From: Mycobacterium nebraskense
GTDB lineage: Bacteria; Actinomycetota; Actinomycetes; Mycobacteriales; Mycobacteriaceae
Direction: 5' to 3'
Assembly (NCBI RefSeq): GCF_002102255.1
Contig: NZ_LQPH01000189.1
Location: 1-58,791, forward strand
DNA: 58,791 nucleotides
This document shows, piece by piece, positions 26,183 through 35,137 of the stretch. Position 1 is the first letter of the stretch. Each line of letters opens with the position of its first letter. Both the position numbers and the translations under genes were made by a program. The notes beneath the pieces are model-generated. The model did no database searches and was not told where the DNA came from. It saw only the letters and a program-made list of their open reading frames with translations.

Positions 26183-27220
26183 CTACTCGCTCAGCTCCGG
26201 CGGTGGCCGATACTCGGGCTCGTAACCGGAAACGTGAATCGGACTTCCGACGAGGCGGAAATCACCCGCCGTCACAACCACTTCCGGAGTCGCTTTGAGC
26301 GCCTCGGGCAACGTTCTGACGGCTGCGGCCGGAACGCCGAGGGGACGCAGCCGCCGTTCCCAGCCAGCGGCGGTGTCGGTCGCCAGCATGGCCGTGACGA
26401 CCGCCAGCACCTCATCGCGGCGATCCACCCGTTCGGCCATCGTTTCGAAACCGCCGATACCCGCCTCGGTGGCAAAGGACTTCCAGAAACCGTCATGCGT
26501 GATGAACAATGCCAGATATCCGCTGGCAGTCGGAAAGAGCTGCGCCGGAACGTAATACGAATGTGCCCCGTTGGGTCGGCGCTGTGGCTCGATGCCGCTG
26601 TTGAGGTAGGCGGACGCGTGGTAGTTGAGTTGCGACAGCATGACGTCGCGCAGCGACACGTCCACTTGGCCGCCGGTGCCGGAGATGATCTTGGCCAAAA
26701 GCCCCAGTGCCGCACACATTCCGGTGGAATTGTCAGCCGAAGAATAGCCGGGCAGCGTTGGCGGGCCGTCCGGATCGCCGGTCAAGGCGGCGGTGCCCAC
26801 GCCCGCCTGGACCACGTAGTCGAAGGCCGGATCGTCGCCGCCGTACAGGCCGAAGCCGGTGATCGCTACGCAGACGATCCGCTCGTTGTGCCGTCGCAAT
26901 TCCTCGTAGGTCAGACCCAGGCGGCGGATCGCCGACGGTTTGAGGTTCACCAGCAGCGCGTGGGATTCGGCGGCCAGTTCACCCAACCGTTGCTGTCCCG
27001 CATCGGAATTCAGGTCCAACGTGATGCTGGACTTGTTGCGGTTGAGGCTGGCGAAGTAGGTGGGCCCGACGCCGCGCGAGATCTCGCCACCGCGCGGCTC
27101 GATCTTGGTGACCTCGGCGCCCAGGTCGGCGAGCAGCATGGTGGCATACGGGCCGGCCAGCATGGTGCCGACCTCGAGGATGCGTATCCCCGCCAGCGGC
27201 CCGGCAGACGTTGGGCTCAC
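26183..27220 (-). CDS. Family III CoA-transferase (CaiB/BaiF type)
   Basis: A 345-residue CoA-transferase. It begins LAGIRILEVGTMLAGPYATMLLADLGAEVTKIE, the typical family N-terminus, and carries the catalytic Asp in PAFDYVVQAGVG. It moves CoA between carboxylic acids without ATP, offering a second activation route beside the AMP-forming ligase. GTG at the start overlaps the stop of the preceding oxidoreductase gene (GTGA), supporting one transcript with the mutase. At 345 residues it is slightly shorter than the usual 380-400. Confidence 0.9.
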   Translation of the reverse strand: MSPTSAGPLAGIRILEVGTMLAGPYATMLLADLGAEVTKIEPRGGEISRGVGPTYFASLNRNKSSITLDLNSDAGQQRLGELAAESHALLVNLKPSAIRRLGLTYEELRRHNERIVCVAITGFGLYGGDDPAFDYVVQAGVGTAALTGDPDGPPTLPGYSSADNSTGMCAALGLLAKIISGTGGQVDVSLRDVMLSQLNYHASAYLNSGIEPQRRPNGAHSYYVPAQLFPTASGYLALFITHDGFWKSFATEAGIGGFETMAERVDRRDEVLAVVTAMLATDTAAGWERRLRPLGVPAAAVRTLPEALKATPEVVVTAGDFRLVGSPIHVSGYEPEYRPPPELSE

Positions 27221-28173
27221 CGCAATTCCGTTGCGAGCGAGGCGATCATCTCGCGTGTCCGGCGCTTGGAGGCGATCAGCTCGTCACGGTTGTCGCCGAT
27301 CGGCAGCAGGCGCACGGACAGATCGGTCACGCCGGCATCGGCAAAGCGGCGCATCCGGGCCAGGATCGCCTTCTCGTCGCCGGCTGCGCACAGATCGCCG
27401 ACATCGCGGGCATCACCGCGTTCGAGCAGGCGCTGGTAGTTGGGCGACACCTCGGCCTCGCCCAGGATGCGGTTGGCCCGATCCTTGGCCTCGTCGACTT
27501 GTGCCGGCGCACAAAGGCATACCGGGATGCCCGCGACGATGCGCGGGGCGGGGCGCCCGGCATCCGCGGCGGCCTTGGTGATCTTCGGCGCGATGTGGTC
27601 ACCGATCGCACGCTCGTCGGCCATCCACAACACGGTGCCGTCGGCGAGTTCACCGGCAATCTGCAGCATCACCGGCCCTAGCGCGGCGACCAGAACCGGC
27701 ATCGGGGTATCCGCCCCGATCGCCAGCGGATTGTGCACCGTGAACGAATCATTCTCGACGTCAACCGGTCCCGGCCCGGCTATGGCGGCGTTGAGTACCT
27801 GCAGGTAGTCGCGGGTGTAGGCGGCCGGTTTCTCATACGGCAAGCCGAGCATGTCCCGGATGATCCAGTGGTGCGACGGTCCGACGCCCAGCGCCAACCG
27901 TCCGCCGGCCACGGCATGTGTCGAGAGCGCTTGGCGGGCAAGGGCGATCGGATGCTGGGCCTGCAGCGGCACCACCGCAGTGCCCAGCTCGATCCGCGAG
28001 CTGTGCGCGCCCATCAGCGACACCATGGTCAGGCAGTCGAAGTCGTTGGGCACCTGTGGCATCCACGCGGTGTCCAGACCTGCGGATTCGGCCCATTCGA
28101 TATCAGAGGCCAGCTTGTCCACCTTGCGGGCCATATCGCCACGCTCGGCGCCGATCATTACTCCGACGCGCAA
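27217..28173 (-). CDS. LLM-class F420/flavin-dependent oxidoreductase
   Basis: A 318-residue luciferase-like protein of the smaller F420-dependent type. It has the AWMPQVPNDFDCLT segment, GRLALGVGPSHHW and the late VSVRLLP-like strand expected for the barrel. TTG at 28173 is chosen because a near-perfect GGAGGAACA lies directly upstream and because family members begin MR-x-G-x-M. It overlaps the end of the B12-subunit gene by 16 bp. The role in the mutase operon is unknown; reduction or dehydrogenation of a ring or side-chain carbonyl is possible. Confidence 0.86.
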   Translation of the reverse strand: MRVGVMIGAERGDMARKVDKLASDIEWAESAGLDTAWMPQVPNDFDCLTMVSLMGAHSSRIELGTAVVPLQAQHPIALARQALSTHAVAGGRLALGVGPSHHWIIRDMLGLPYEKPAAYTRDYLQVLNAAIAGPGPVDVENDSFTVHNPLAIGADTPMPVLVAALGPVMLQIAGELADGTVLWMADERAIGDHIAPKITKAAADAGRPAPRIVAGIPVCLCAPAQVDEAKDRANRILGEAEVSPNYQRLLERGDARDVGDLCAAGDEKAILARMRRFADAGVTDLSVRLLPIGDNRDELIASKRRTREMIASLATELR

Positions 28174-28583
28174 TGTTCCTCCACAACGGGTTCGGGGGTG
28201 CCAGTCAGTGCGCGGATCTCGCGCACGAGTACGTCGAGCGGTGTGCCGGTGGGGAATACGGCGGCCGCGCCGGCGGATAGCAGTTTGGGTACGTCGGCGT
28301 GCGGGATCGTTCCCCCGACCACGACGGCGATATCCGCGGCGTCGGCGGCCCGCAATGCCTCGATGGTGCGGGCGGTGAGCGCCAGGTGAGCACCGGACAG
28401 GATGCTCAAGCCCACCACCGCCACGTCTTCCTGGACGGCGATGGAGGCGATGTCCTCGATGCGCTGCCGGATGCCGGTGTAGATCACCTCGAAACCGGCA
28501 TCGCGGAGGGTGCGGGCGACGATTTTGGCGCCACGGTCGTGGCCGTCCAGGCCGGGCTTGGCGACCAGAATCCGGGCGGCCAC
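28158..28583 (-). CDS. B12-binding subunit of an acyl-CoA mutase
   Basis: A 141-residue stand-alone cobalamin-binding domain. It has the base-off signature GLDGHDRG (D-x-H-x-x-G), then VVGLSILSG and VVVGGTIPHAD, which complete the dimethylbenzimidazole-binding pocket. Together with the preceding large subunit it forms a two-chain mutase, as in isobutyryl- or 2-hydroxyisobutyryl-CoA mutases. The start is a GTG that shares one base with the TAG of the large-subunit gene. Confidence 0.92.
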   Translation of the reverse strand: MAARILVAKPGLDGHDRGAKIVARTLRDAGFEVIYTGIRQRIEDIASIAVQEDVAVVGLSILSGAHLALTARTIEALRAADAADIAVVVGGTIPHADVPKLLSAGAAAVFPTGTPLDVLVREIRALTGTPEPVVEEHCASE

Positions 28584-30160
28584 TAGAACACCACCGGTTG
28601 CTGGAATTCGCCCCACACCGCCTTGAGCGCGGAGACCATTTCGCCGACCGTGCAGTACGCATTGGCGCAGTCGATCAACTTGTGCATCAGGTTGTCGTCT
28701 CCTTCGGCGGCACGCGACAGCGCTGCGAGAGTGGATTGGACTGCGGCCGAATCTCTTTCGGACTTTACCTTGGAGAGCCGCTTGAGCTGCAGATCACGCC
28801 CCTCGGCGTCGAGCTCATAGGTGACGACATCGTGTTCCGGCTCCTCGGTCACGAACCGGTTGACCCCGACGACCGGGCGAGCGCCGGATTCGATGTCCTG
28901 GTGGATCTTGAATGCCTCGTCGGCGATCAGGCCCTGCAGGTAACCGTCCTCGATGGCATGGACCATTCCGCCGTGCCGCTCGAGGTCGGACATGATTTCA
29001 ACGATGCGAGCCTCGGTGGCATCGGTCAGCGCCTCGACGAAGTAAGAGCCGCCTAGCGGGTCCGCGACGCTGGCCACGCCGGTTTCGTGCGCCAGGATTT
29101 GCTGGGTGCGCAGCGCCAGCGTCGTGGTTTCCTCGGTGGGCAGGGCGAACGGCTCGTCCCAGGCCGCCGTGAACATCGACTGGACACCGCCCAGCACCGC
29201 GGCCATCGCCTCGTACGCCACCCGGACGATGTTGTTGTGGGCCTGCGGCGCGTACAGCGATGCGCCACCACAGACACAGCCGAAGCGGAACATCGCCGCC
29301 TTGGCCGTCGTCGCCCCGTAGCGCTCCCGCACGATGGTCGCCCAACGGCGCCGCCCCGCACGGTATTTGGCGATCTCTTCGAAGAAGTCCCCATGGGTGT
29401 AGAAGAAGAACGAGATCTGCGGGGCGAACTGATCGATCGTCATCCGACCCCGCTCCACCACGGTGTCGCAATAGGTCACCCCGTCGGCCAGGGTGAACGC
29501 CATCTCCTGGACCGCGTTGGCCCCCGCGTCGCGAAAGTGTGCGCCCGCCACCGAAATCGCGTTGAATCGCGGCACCTCGGCCGCGCAGAACTCGATGGTA
29601 TCGGCGATCAGCCGCAGCGAAGGCTCCGGCGGCCAGATCCACGTGCCGCGGGACGCGTACTCCTTGAGAATGTCGTTCTGAATGGTGCCGGTCAGCTTCG
29701 CGCGCGGTATCCCCTTTTTCTCGGCCGCGGCGACGTAGAACGCCAGCAGGATCGCCGCCGTTCCGTTGATCGTCATGCTCGTGCTGAGCTTGTCCAGCGG
29801 GATGCCGTCGAACAGGATCTCGAAGTCGGCCAGGGTGTCGATCGCGACGCCGACCCGGCCCACCTCCTCGCCGAACTCCGGGTCGTCGGAGTCGTATCCG
29901 CATTGGGTGGGCAAATCGAGCGCCACCGATAGCCCGGTCCCGCCTTGCTCCAGCAGATAGCGGTACCGGCGATTGGATTCCTCGGCGGTGCCGAATCCCG
30001 AGTACTGCCGGAAGGTCCAGAGCTTGCCGCGATAGCCGGACGCGAAGTTTCCCCGGGTGAAGGGGAACTCCCCCGGCGCTGACGGTTCCGCCCTTCTGTC
30101 CGCCGGCCCGTATACGGGCTGCAGCGGGATACCAGACGGAGTGTGGGCCGTATTATCCAT
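28583..30160 (-). CDS. B12-dependent acyl-CoA mutase, large (catalytic) subunit
   Basis: A 525-residue methylmalonyl-CoA-mutase-type barrel without a fused B12 domain. Segments TFRQYSGFGTAEESN, SVALDLPTQCGYDSD, GTIQNDILKEY and TLADGVTYCD align with the family. Compared with the P. shermanii mutase, the substrate carboxylate contacts Tyr89 and Arg207 appear kept (RQYSG; KEYASRG) and His244 is kept, whereas Tyr243 is Ala, Arg283 is Gln and His328 is Gly. This argues for a carboxylated acyl-CoA other than methylmalonyl-CoA, which is inference. It heads the mutase operon and shares the region with a MeaB chaperone gene. Confidence 0.92.
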   Translation of the reverse strand: MDNTAHTPSGIPLQPVYGPADRRAEPSAPGEFPFTRGNFASGYRGKLWTFRQYSGFGTAEESNRRYRYLLEQGGTGLSVALDLPTQCGYDSDDPEFGEEVGRVGVAIDTLADFEILFDGIPLDKLSTSMTINGTAAILLAFYVAAAEKKGIPRAKLTGTIQNDILKEYASRGTWIWPPEPSLRLIADTIEFCAAEVPRFNAISVAGAHFRDAGANAVQEMAFTLADGVTYCDTVVERGRMTIDQFAPQISFFFYTHGDFFEEIAKYRAGRRRWATIVRERYGATTAKAAMFRFGCVCGGASLYAPQAHNNIVRVAYEAMAAVLGGVQSMFTAAWDEPFALPTEETTTLALRTQQILAHETGVASVADPLGGSYFVEALTDATEARIVEIMSDLERHGGMVHAIEDGYLQGLIADEAFKIHQDIESGARPVVGVNRFVTEEPEHDVVTYELDAEGRDLQLKRLSKVKSERDSAAVQSTLAALSRAAEGDDNLMHKLIDCANAYCTVGEMVSALKAVWGEFQQPVVF

Positions 30161-30229
30161 CGGTGAATAACGTACTTGCAAAAAAAGAGAATGCCAATAC
30201 CATGCGCTTGACCAGGCCAAAGGAGACTA

Positions 30230-31054
30230 ATGGCTAACAGTTCGCTCGCCGATCGCACCGTCGTGATCTCAGGCGGCAGCCGCGGAATCGGACTTGCGAT
30301 TGGAATCGCCGCGGCCAAGCAGGGCGCCAACGTGGTGCTGCTGGCCAAGACCGACACCCCGCATCCCCGCCTGCCCGGGACGGTGCACACCGCGGCCGCC
30401 GATGTCGAGGCGGCCGGCGGTAAGGCGCTGGCGGTCGTTGGCGACGTGCGACGTGAAGAGGACGTGCAGCGCGCGGTCGAGGCCGCGGTGCAGCGGTTCG
30501 GCGGCATCGACGTGTGCGTCAACAACGCCAGCGCCATCGCGGTCGAACCGACTGCCGCGCTGTCGGCCAAGAAATTCGATCTGATGCAGGAGATCAATCT
30601 GCGCGGCACGTTCCTGCTGACCAAGGCGTGCGTGCCCCATTTAAAGAAATCGGCCAACCCGCACGTGCTGACCATCTCGCCGCCGGTCAACATGAACCCG
30701 CGCTGGCTGGGCGCCCACCCCGCCTACACGCTGTCCAAATACGGGATGACGTTGTTGTCACTGGGCTGGGCGGCCGAGTTCGCAGAGGACGGGATCGCGG
30801 TGAATTGCCTGTGGCCGGAGACCTACATCGCCACCGCGGCAGTGGCGAACATGGCCGACGGTGACCGTTTGGCGGCGTCGTCGCGAAGTCCTGAAATCAT
30901 GGCCGACGCGGCTGTCGAGATCATCACCCGACCGGCTCGGGAAGCCACGGGCGACTGTCATATCGACGCCGCGGTGCTGCGGTCCACCGGGGCCGCGGAC
31001 CTGTCCCGGTACGGCGGCGGCGAGCAACCGATCCCGGACCTCTTCCTGGACTGA
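30230..31054 (+). CDS. Short-chain dehydrogenase, HSDL2-like
   Basis: A 274-residue SDR with glycine motif SGGSRGIG, the NNAS strand, an ISPPVN segment in place of the usual ISS, and the catalytic Y-T-L-S-K. The SPP segment and overall length resemble hydroxysteroid dehydrogenase-like 2 and citronellol-type dehydrogenases. AAAGGAG precedes the ATG. It is divergent from the mutase operon (69-bp gap) and probably shares its regulation; it converges on the methyltransferase gene. The likely reaction is oxidation of a hydroxyacyl-CoA or terpenoid alcohol. Confidence 0.87.
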   Translation: MANSSLADRTVVISGGSRGIGLAIGIAAAKQGANVVLLAKTDTPHPRLPGTVHTAAADVEAAGGKALAVVGDVRREEDVQRAVEAAVQRFGGIDVCVNNASAIAVEPTAALSAKKFDLMQEINLRGTFLLTKACVPHLKKSANPHVLTISPPVNMNPRWLGAHPAYTLSKYGMTLLSLGWAAEFAEDGIAVNCLWPETYIATAAVANMADGDRLAASSRSPEIMADAAVEIITRPAREATGDCHIDAAVLRSTGAADLSRYGGGEQPIPDLFLD

Positions 31055-31058
31055 ATGC

Positions 31059-31871
31059 CTATGCCCGGCAGAGAATTTCGCCGTGCGGGATCGACAGCCA
31101 GCCGTCCGGCGCCGCGGCCCATTCCCGCCAAGCCGCGGAGACCTCCTCGAGCTGCGCGGTGGTGGCCAGGCCTAGCCGCAGCAGGTCCTGGGCGATACGC
31201 GAACGCAGGATGCGGTCGGCCCACATTTCTCCCCACCATTCGCGCGTCGCGGGCGTCGCGTAGCACCACACGCTGCCCGTCGGCGTGACGTCGGCGAAAC
31301 CCGCCTGCTGGGCCCAGGACAGCAACCGCCTCCCGGCATCGGGTTCGCCGCGGTTGGCACGAGCGGCCCGCTGGTAGAGCTCGTGCCACCGATCCAGCGC
31401 CGGCAACTGCGGGAACCAGATGAACCCCGCGTAGTCGGCGTCCCGGGCCGCCACGACCCCGCCGGGCGCGCACACCCTTCTCATTTCACGCAGGGCTCCC
31501 ACCGGATCGGCGACGTGTTGCAGCACCTGGTGCGCGTGCACGACATCGAATGTGCCATCCGGAAAGTCGAGCCGGTGCACGTCGGCGGTCGCGAACGAAA
31601 CGTTTGACAGGCCACACTGGTCGACCTCGGTGCGGGCCACGCCGAGGACGTCGGCCGACTGGTCGACGGCCGTCACCGGTCCCGGTGCGACGCGCATTGC
31701 GAGGTCAGCGGTGATCGTCCCGGGTCCGCATCCGATATCCAGCACCGACAAGCCGGGTTTCAGGTGGGGCAGCAGGTAGGCCGCCGAGTCCTCCGCGGTG
31801 CGTCGCTGGTGACTCCGGAGCACCGACTCGTGGTGTCCGTGCGTGTAGGTGGCCCCGCGTTCGTCTTTCAT
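31059..31871 (-). CDS. Class I SAM-dependent methyltransferase (Rv0839-like)
   Basis: A 270-residue methyltransferase. The SAM-binding glycine motif is VLDIGCGPGTIT, followed by TAVDQS (motif II acidic residue), FATADVHRLDFPDGTFDVVHAHQVLQH and the post-I motifs of UbiE-type enzymes. Its length and its position next to an LpqR-like gene match what I recall of Rv0839 in M. tuberculosis. The substrate is unknown. It belongs to the conserved backbone rather than to the catabolic block that it borders. Confidence 0.87.
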   Translation of the reverse strand: MKDERGATYTHGHHESVLRSHQRRTAEDSAAYLLPHLKPGLSVLDIGCGPGTITADLAMRVAPGPVTAVDQSADVLGVARTEVDQCGLSNVSFATADVHRLDFPDGTFDVVHAHQVLQHVADPVGALREMRRVCAPGGVVAARDADYAGFIWFPQLPALDRWHELYQRAARANRGEPDAGRRLLSWAQQAGFADVTPTGSVWCYATPATREWWGEMWADRILRSRIAQDLLRLGLATTAQLEEVSAAWREWAAAPDGWLSIPHGEILCRA

Positions 31872-31926
31872 GCCCGCAGCATATCGGCTGATCCATATAA
31901 TGAAATTACTATCTCAGAATATGATA

Positions 31927-32652
31927 CTAGTCCACGGGGACGTTCAGGATGGGGCGGTCGACCCCCGCGCCGGGGCCGTCGAAGTGCCACCACTCCCCGG
32001 AATACGGCGCGAGCCCACCGTATTTCATCGCATTTCGCAGGGCGGCCCGATTCTCCTGGGCGTCGACGCTGACACCCTGGGTGGCGAAAGCGTTTGCGCG
32101 CGAGGAGAAGTCATCGAAGTCGGTGCCCATGTCGGCGAGGCAGAGCCCGTCGGCATGTTGCCCGGACGCGCACGGCTGCTGCGCCGTCGTGAACGTCACG
32201 TCCACCGAGCGCCCCGACTCGTGGCTGTGCGCATACTGACCGGGCCGGGCGACCCACGCCGGGTTGGGCACGACGTTGAACATCTTGACCTGGACGTCGT
32301 GCGGCCGATAGCAGTCCCAGAACACCAGGAGGTGCCCCTGCGGGCGCAGCGCCGTCGCGGCCGCCGCAAGCCCCGGAGCCATCGATTGATGCACCAGGCA
32401 TCGGGCGTCGGAGGGGTACAGCTGCGTGTGAGTGAAGTTGTTGGTCGTCGCGTAGCGCAGGTCGATGATGGCGTCGGAGACCACGCTGCGGACATCGACG
32501 AATCCGGCCGCGCGCGCCGCATCGCTCACGGGCGGGACGTCGGGACCGGCCTGGGCGGTCACTGCGCCGGAGACCGCGACCAGCCCCGCGGCGACCGCAA
32601 GCGCAAGGACCGGGCGCAAACGACGCATCCGACCATTGTCGCGCTTGGTCAC
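31927..32652 (-). CDS. lpqR: VanX-family D-alanyl-D-alanine dipeptidase, LpqR-like, secreted
   Basis: A 241-residue secreted zinc dipeptidase. The N-terminal RRLRPVLALAVAAGLVAV hydrophobic segment ends at an A-Q-A signal-peptidase I site. There is no lipobox Cys, unlike the annotated lipoprotein LpqR of M. tuberculosis. The VanX zinc motifs are present as SHESGRSVD and GEWWH. It would trim D-Ala-D-Ala-type dipeptides in the cell wall. GTG at 32652 gives the longest signal peptide; ATG at 32628 is an alternative. Confidence 0.85.
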   Translation of the reverse strand: MTKRDNGRMRRLRPVLALAVAAGLVAVSGAVTAQAGPDVPPVSDAARAAGFVDVRSVVSDAIIDLRYATTNNFTHTQLYPSDARCLVHQSMAPGLAAAATALRPQGHLLVFWDCYRPHDVQVKMFNVVPNPAWVARPGQYAHSHESGRSVDVTFTTAQQPCASGQHADGLCLADMGTDFDDFSSRANAFATQGVSVDAQENRAALRNAMKYGGLAPYSGEWWHFDGPGAGVDRPILNVPVD

Positions 32653-32670
32653 CCCGAGTTGCGTTATCTC

Positions 32671-33270
32671 CTACGAGATGTCGCCCTCGACATAGCGCTG
32701 CAGGTTCGGCGCGATCGCCGCCACCACCTGATCCTCGGACATGGACGCGATGGGCTCCATCTTCCAGACGTAGCGCAACAACGCGAAGCCGATCAGCTGG
32801 GTGGCGATCAACCCGCTGCGCCGCAGTCGTTCGTCCTCGTCGGCCCCCAGGGTGGACCCGCCGATCAGACCCCGCTCCACGATCAGCCGCAGCTTCTCCC
32901 GGGTCTTGTCTTCGTGCGCGGCGGTCAGCACCACCGCGCGCAGGATCGGACCGACCTCCTCGTCTGTCCAGGTGTCCAGCACGGTGCGGATCAGTTGCCG
33001 GCCCAGGTCGGCCTTGGGCGTCGCCCACGTCGCGGCCACCGCGTCGAGCCACTTCTGCGGCGGCGTGGTGGCGGCATCGAGCAGGCCCTCCTTCGAGCCG
33101 AAGTAGTGATAGATGAGGGCCGGGTCGACGTCCGCGGTCCGGGCGACGGCACGAATGGCCGTGCCGGCCCAGCCATGTTCGGCGAATTCGTCGCGAGCGG
33201 CGGCCAGAATGCGCGCCGCCAGCACGCCGCGCTCGTCGCGCGGACCCGGGGTGAGCGATCGCGTCGGCAC
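32671..33270 (-). CDS. TetR-family transcriptional regulator
   Basis: A 199-residue TetR regulator. The N-terminal HTH reads ILAAARDEFAEHGWAGTAIRAVARTADVDPALIYHYFGSKEGLL, the standard family pattern, and the C-terminal helical domain should bind a small ligand. It is divergent from the CocE-type hydrolase gene, and the intervening 61 bp hold a near-perfect palindrome, so local repression of the hydrolase and downstream genes is likely. The start is GTG. Confidence 0.88.
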   Translation of the reverse strand: MPTRSLTPGPRDERGVLAARILAAARDEFAEHGWAGTAIRAVARTADVDPALIYHYFGSKEGLLDAATTPPQKWLDAVAATWATPKADLGRQLIRTVLDTWTDEEVGPILRAVVLTAAHEDKTREKLRLIVERGLIGGSTLGADEDERLRRSGLIATQLIGFALLRYVWKMEPIASMSEDQVVAAIAPNLQRYVEGDIS

Positions 33271-33288
33271 CGTCTCACCATACCCGAA

Positions 33289-33330
33289 GTTTCATCTTGC
33301 GTTGAGACTAGTTTCAACGTAGCGTGAAAC
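33289..33330. promoter_or_regulatory. Palindromic operator between the TetR and CocE-type genes
   Basis: GTTGAGACTAGTTTCAAC (33301-33318) is a near-perfect 18-bp palindrome with one mismatched pair. It is flanked by GTTTCA at 33289-33294 and its complement TGAAAC at 33325-33330. The site sits just upstream of the hydrolase ATG, as expected for repression by the divergent TetR protein. Confidence 0.55.
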
Positions 33331-33331
33331 T

Positions 33332-35041
33332 ATGACAACGCTCAACGGCCCGCAGACCACCGGCCGGGAATACCGGAACCTCAGCGAGCCGCAGTACGCG
33401 TCGCGCACCGACATCAACACCGCGATCACGGTCCGTGACGGCACAACGCTTTTGGCCGACATTCACCGGCCAGATGCCGACGGCCGCTTCCCGGCGCTGC
33501 TGGCCGCCTCGCCATATCCGCGGCAGATGCAGGACCTCGGCGCCCCGGCGGGGTTCATCGAGGCCGGTAGGACGGACTTCTGGGTGCCGCGCGGCTACGT
33601 GCACGTCATTGCCAACCTCCGCGGCACCTGCGGCTCCGAGGGCTCCTTCAACTTCTTCGACGCGCAGGAACGCCAGGATGTGCACGACCTGGTGGAGTGG
33701 GTCGCGGCTCAGCCGTGGTGTGACGGAAACGTCGGCATGATCGGCATCAGCTACTTCGCGATGACCCAACTCGAGGCTGCCGTCGAGCGGCCGCCGCACC
33801 TCAAAGCAGTCTTTCCCCTCGCCGTGACCAGCGACCTGTACGAGGGCGCCAACCACCACGGGCTGTTGAGTTCTTCTTTCATCACACCGTTTCTCGCCAT
33901 GATGGGGCTGACCTCCGACCGCAGCGACAAGCTGTGGCGCAGCAAGCCAGTGGGGTTGGCGCGACGCGTGCTCAACAGCCCGAGAGTGCACAAGAAATTC
34001 GAAACCATGAACGGCGAAGCGGCGGTCACCATGCTGCGCCAACTGCTCAGGCTGCCACACAACCCCCACCCGTGGGACGAACTATGGCAGGAGGCGGTGG
34101 TCAAGCACCCGACGCGCGACGAGTGGTGGGAAGAACGAAACCTGCTGCCACTGCTCAAGGAAATCGACATCCCGGTCTATCTAGGGTGTGACTGGCAGAA
34201 CGTGCCGTTACACCTGCCTTCGACGTTCGCAACCTGGAAGGGGCTGTCGGACAACGGATGTGTGCGGATGGGCATGCTCGGCGAGTTCGGGCTGACGTGG
34301 CCATGGGAAAGCATGCACACCGAGGCACTGGCCTGGTATGACCATTGGCTCAAGGGGCGCGACACCGGGATCACCGAGGGGCCGCCGATCCGCTACTTCC
34401 TGCCCGGCGCCGACGAGTGGCGAACCGCCGACTCCTGGCCGCCGTCGCAAGCCCCGCATCGCGAACTGGCCCTGCGCGCCGACGCCGCTTTGGACGCCGA
34501 CGAAGGTGAGCCGGGCAGTCGCGATCTCATGGTGTTGGGATCCGGCCTGGGCCGCATCAAAGCCAGCGAGATCGATCCGCCGTCGATGCTGGCCTGGACC
34601 AGCGCACCGCTGAGCCAGGATGTCGATGTGGTCGGCGATATCGAGCTGCGGCTGGTTGCCTCGGCGACGGCGATCGACACCGCGTGGATGGCGACGCTGC
34701 ACGACGTGGCGCCCGACGGGCAAGCGACCGACGTGACCTCGGGCTGGTTGCGCGCCAGCTTGCGCGAGGTCGACGAAGCGGCCAGTCGGCCCGGTGCGCC
34801 GGTGCTGCCCTGCCGCAACCCGCAAGCGGTGCCGCTGGGCGAGGATGTCGAGTACCGAATCCCGTTGGTTCCCAACGCCCGCCGGTTCAAGGCGGGCCAT
34901 CGGATTCGCCTGACACTGACCAGCGACGACCAGGACCCGTCGACGCCGGCGATCATGAACTTCCGGCATGCCAGCGTCGGCACCTCCAGCCTGAACACGG
35001 CGCGCTCGTCGTCGCGACTCTTGATTCCGGTGCTCGGATAA
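33332..35041 (+). CDS. CocE/NonD-family hydrolase (X-Pro dipeptidyl-peptidase-like)
   Basis: A 569-residue hydrolase with an alpha/beta domain and a C-terminal jelly-roll. The nucleophile is in GMIGISYFAMTQ, the N-terminal half has the DGTTLLADIHRPD segment, and the C-terminal part has FKAGHRIRLTLTSDD as in the family. CocE proteins hydrolyse esters such as cocaine and acylated amides. The substrate here is unknown; the TetR gene divergently adjacent suggests substrate-induced expression. Confidence 0.88.
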   Translation: MTTLNGPQTTGREYRNLSEPQYASRTDINTAITVRDGTTLLADIHRPDADGRFPALLAASPYPRQMQDLGAPAGFIEAGRTDFWVPRGYVHVIANLRGTCGSEGSFNFFDAQERQDVHDLVEWVAAQPWCDGNVGMIGISYFAMTQLEAAVERPPHLKAVFPLAVTSDLYEGANHHGLLSSSFITPFLAMMGLTSDRSDKLWRSKPVGLARRVLNSPRVHKKFETMNGEAAVTMLRQLLRLPHNPHPWDELWQEAVVKHPTRDEWWEERNLLPLLKEIDIPVYLGCDWQNVPLHLPSTFATWKGLSDNGCVRMGMLGEFGLTWPWESMHTEALAWYDHWLKGRDTGITEGPPIRYFLPGADEWRTADSWPPSQAPHRELALRADAALDADEGEPGSRDLMVLGSGLGRIKASEIDPPSMLAWTSAPLSQDVDVVGDIELRLVASATAIDTAWMATLHDVAPDGQATDVTSGWLRASLREVDEAASRPGAPVLPCRNPQAVPLGEDVEYRIPLVPNARRFKAGHRIRLTLTSDDQDPSTPAIMNFRHASVGTSSLNTARSSSRLLIPVLG

Positions 35042-35137
35042 CCAGCGGCGCGACCATTGATGAACGGGGATTGATCATCTATCGTCCGGGTAGCCGATCG
35101 GCTAGCCTCAGGCCGACGGCTCGAAGGAGCGCAAGCG

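Noticed and set aside
1662..31054. A cholesterol (KstR) regulon
   Set aside because: No KshA-type Rieske oxygenase, no HsaC-type class I extradiol enzyme and no KstR operator were seen; only the dehydrogenase family is shared with steroid catabolism.
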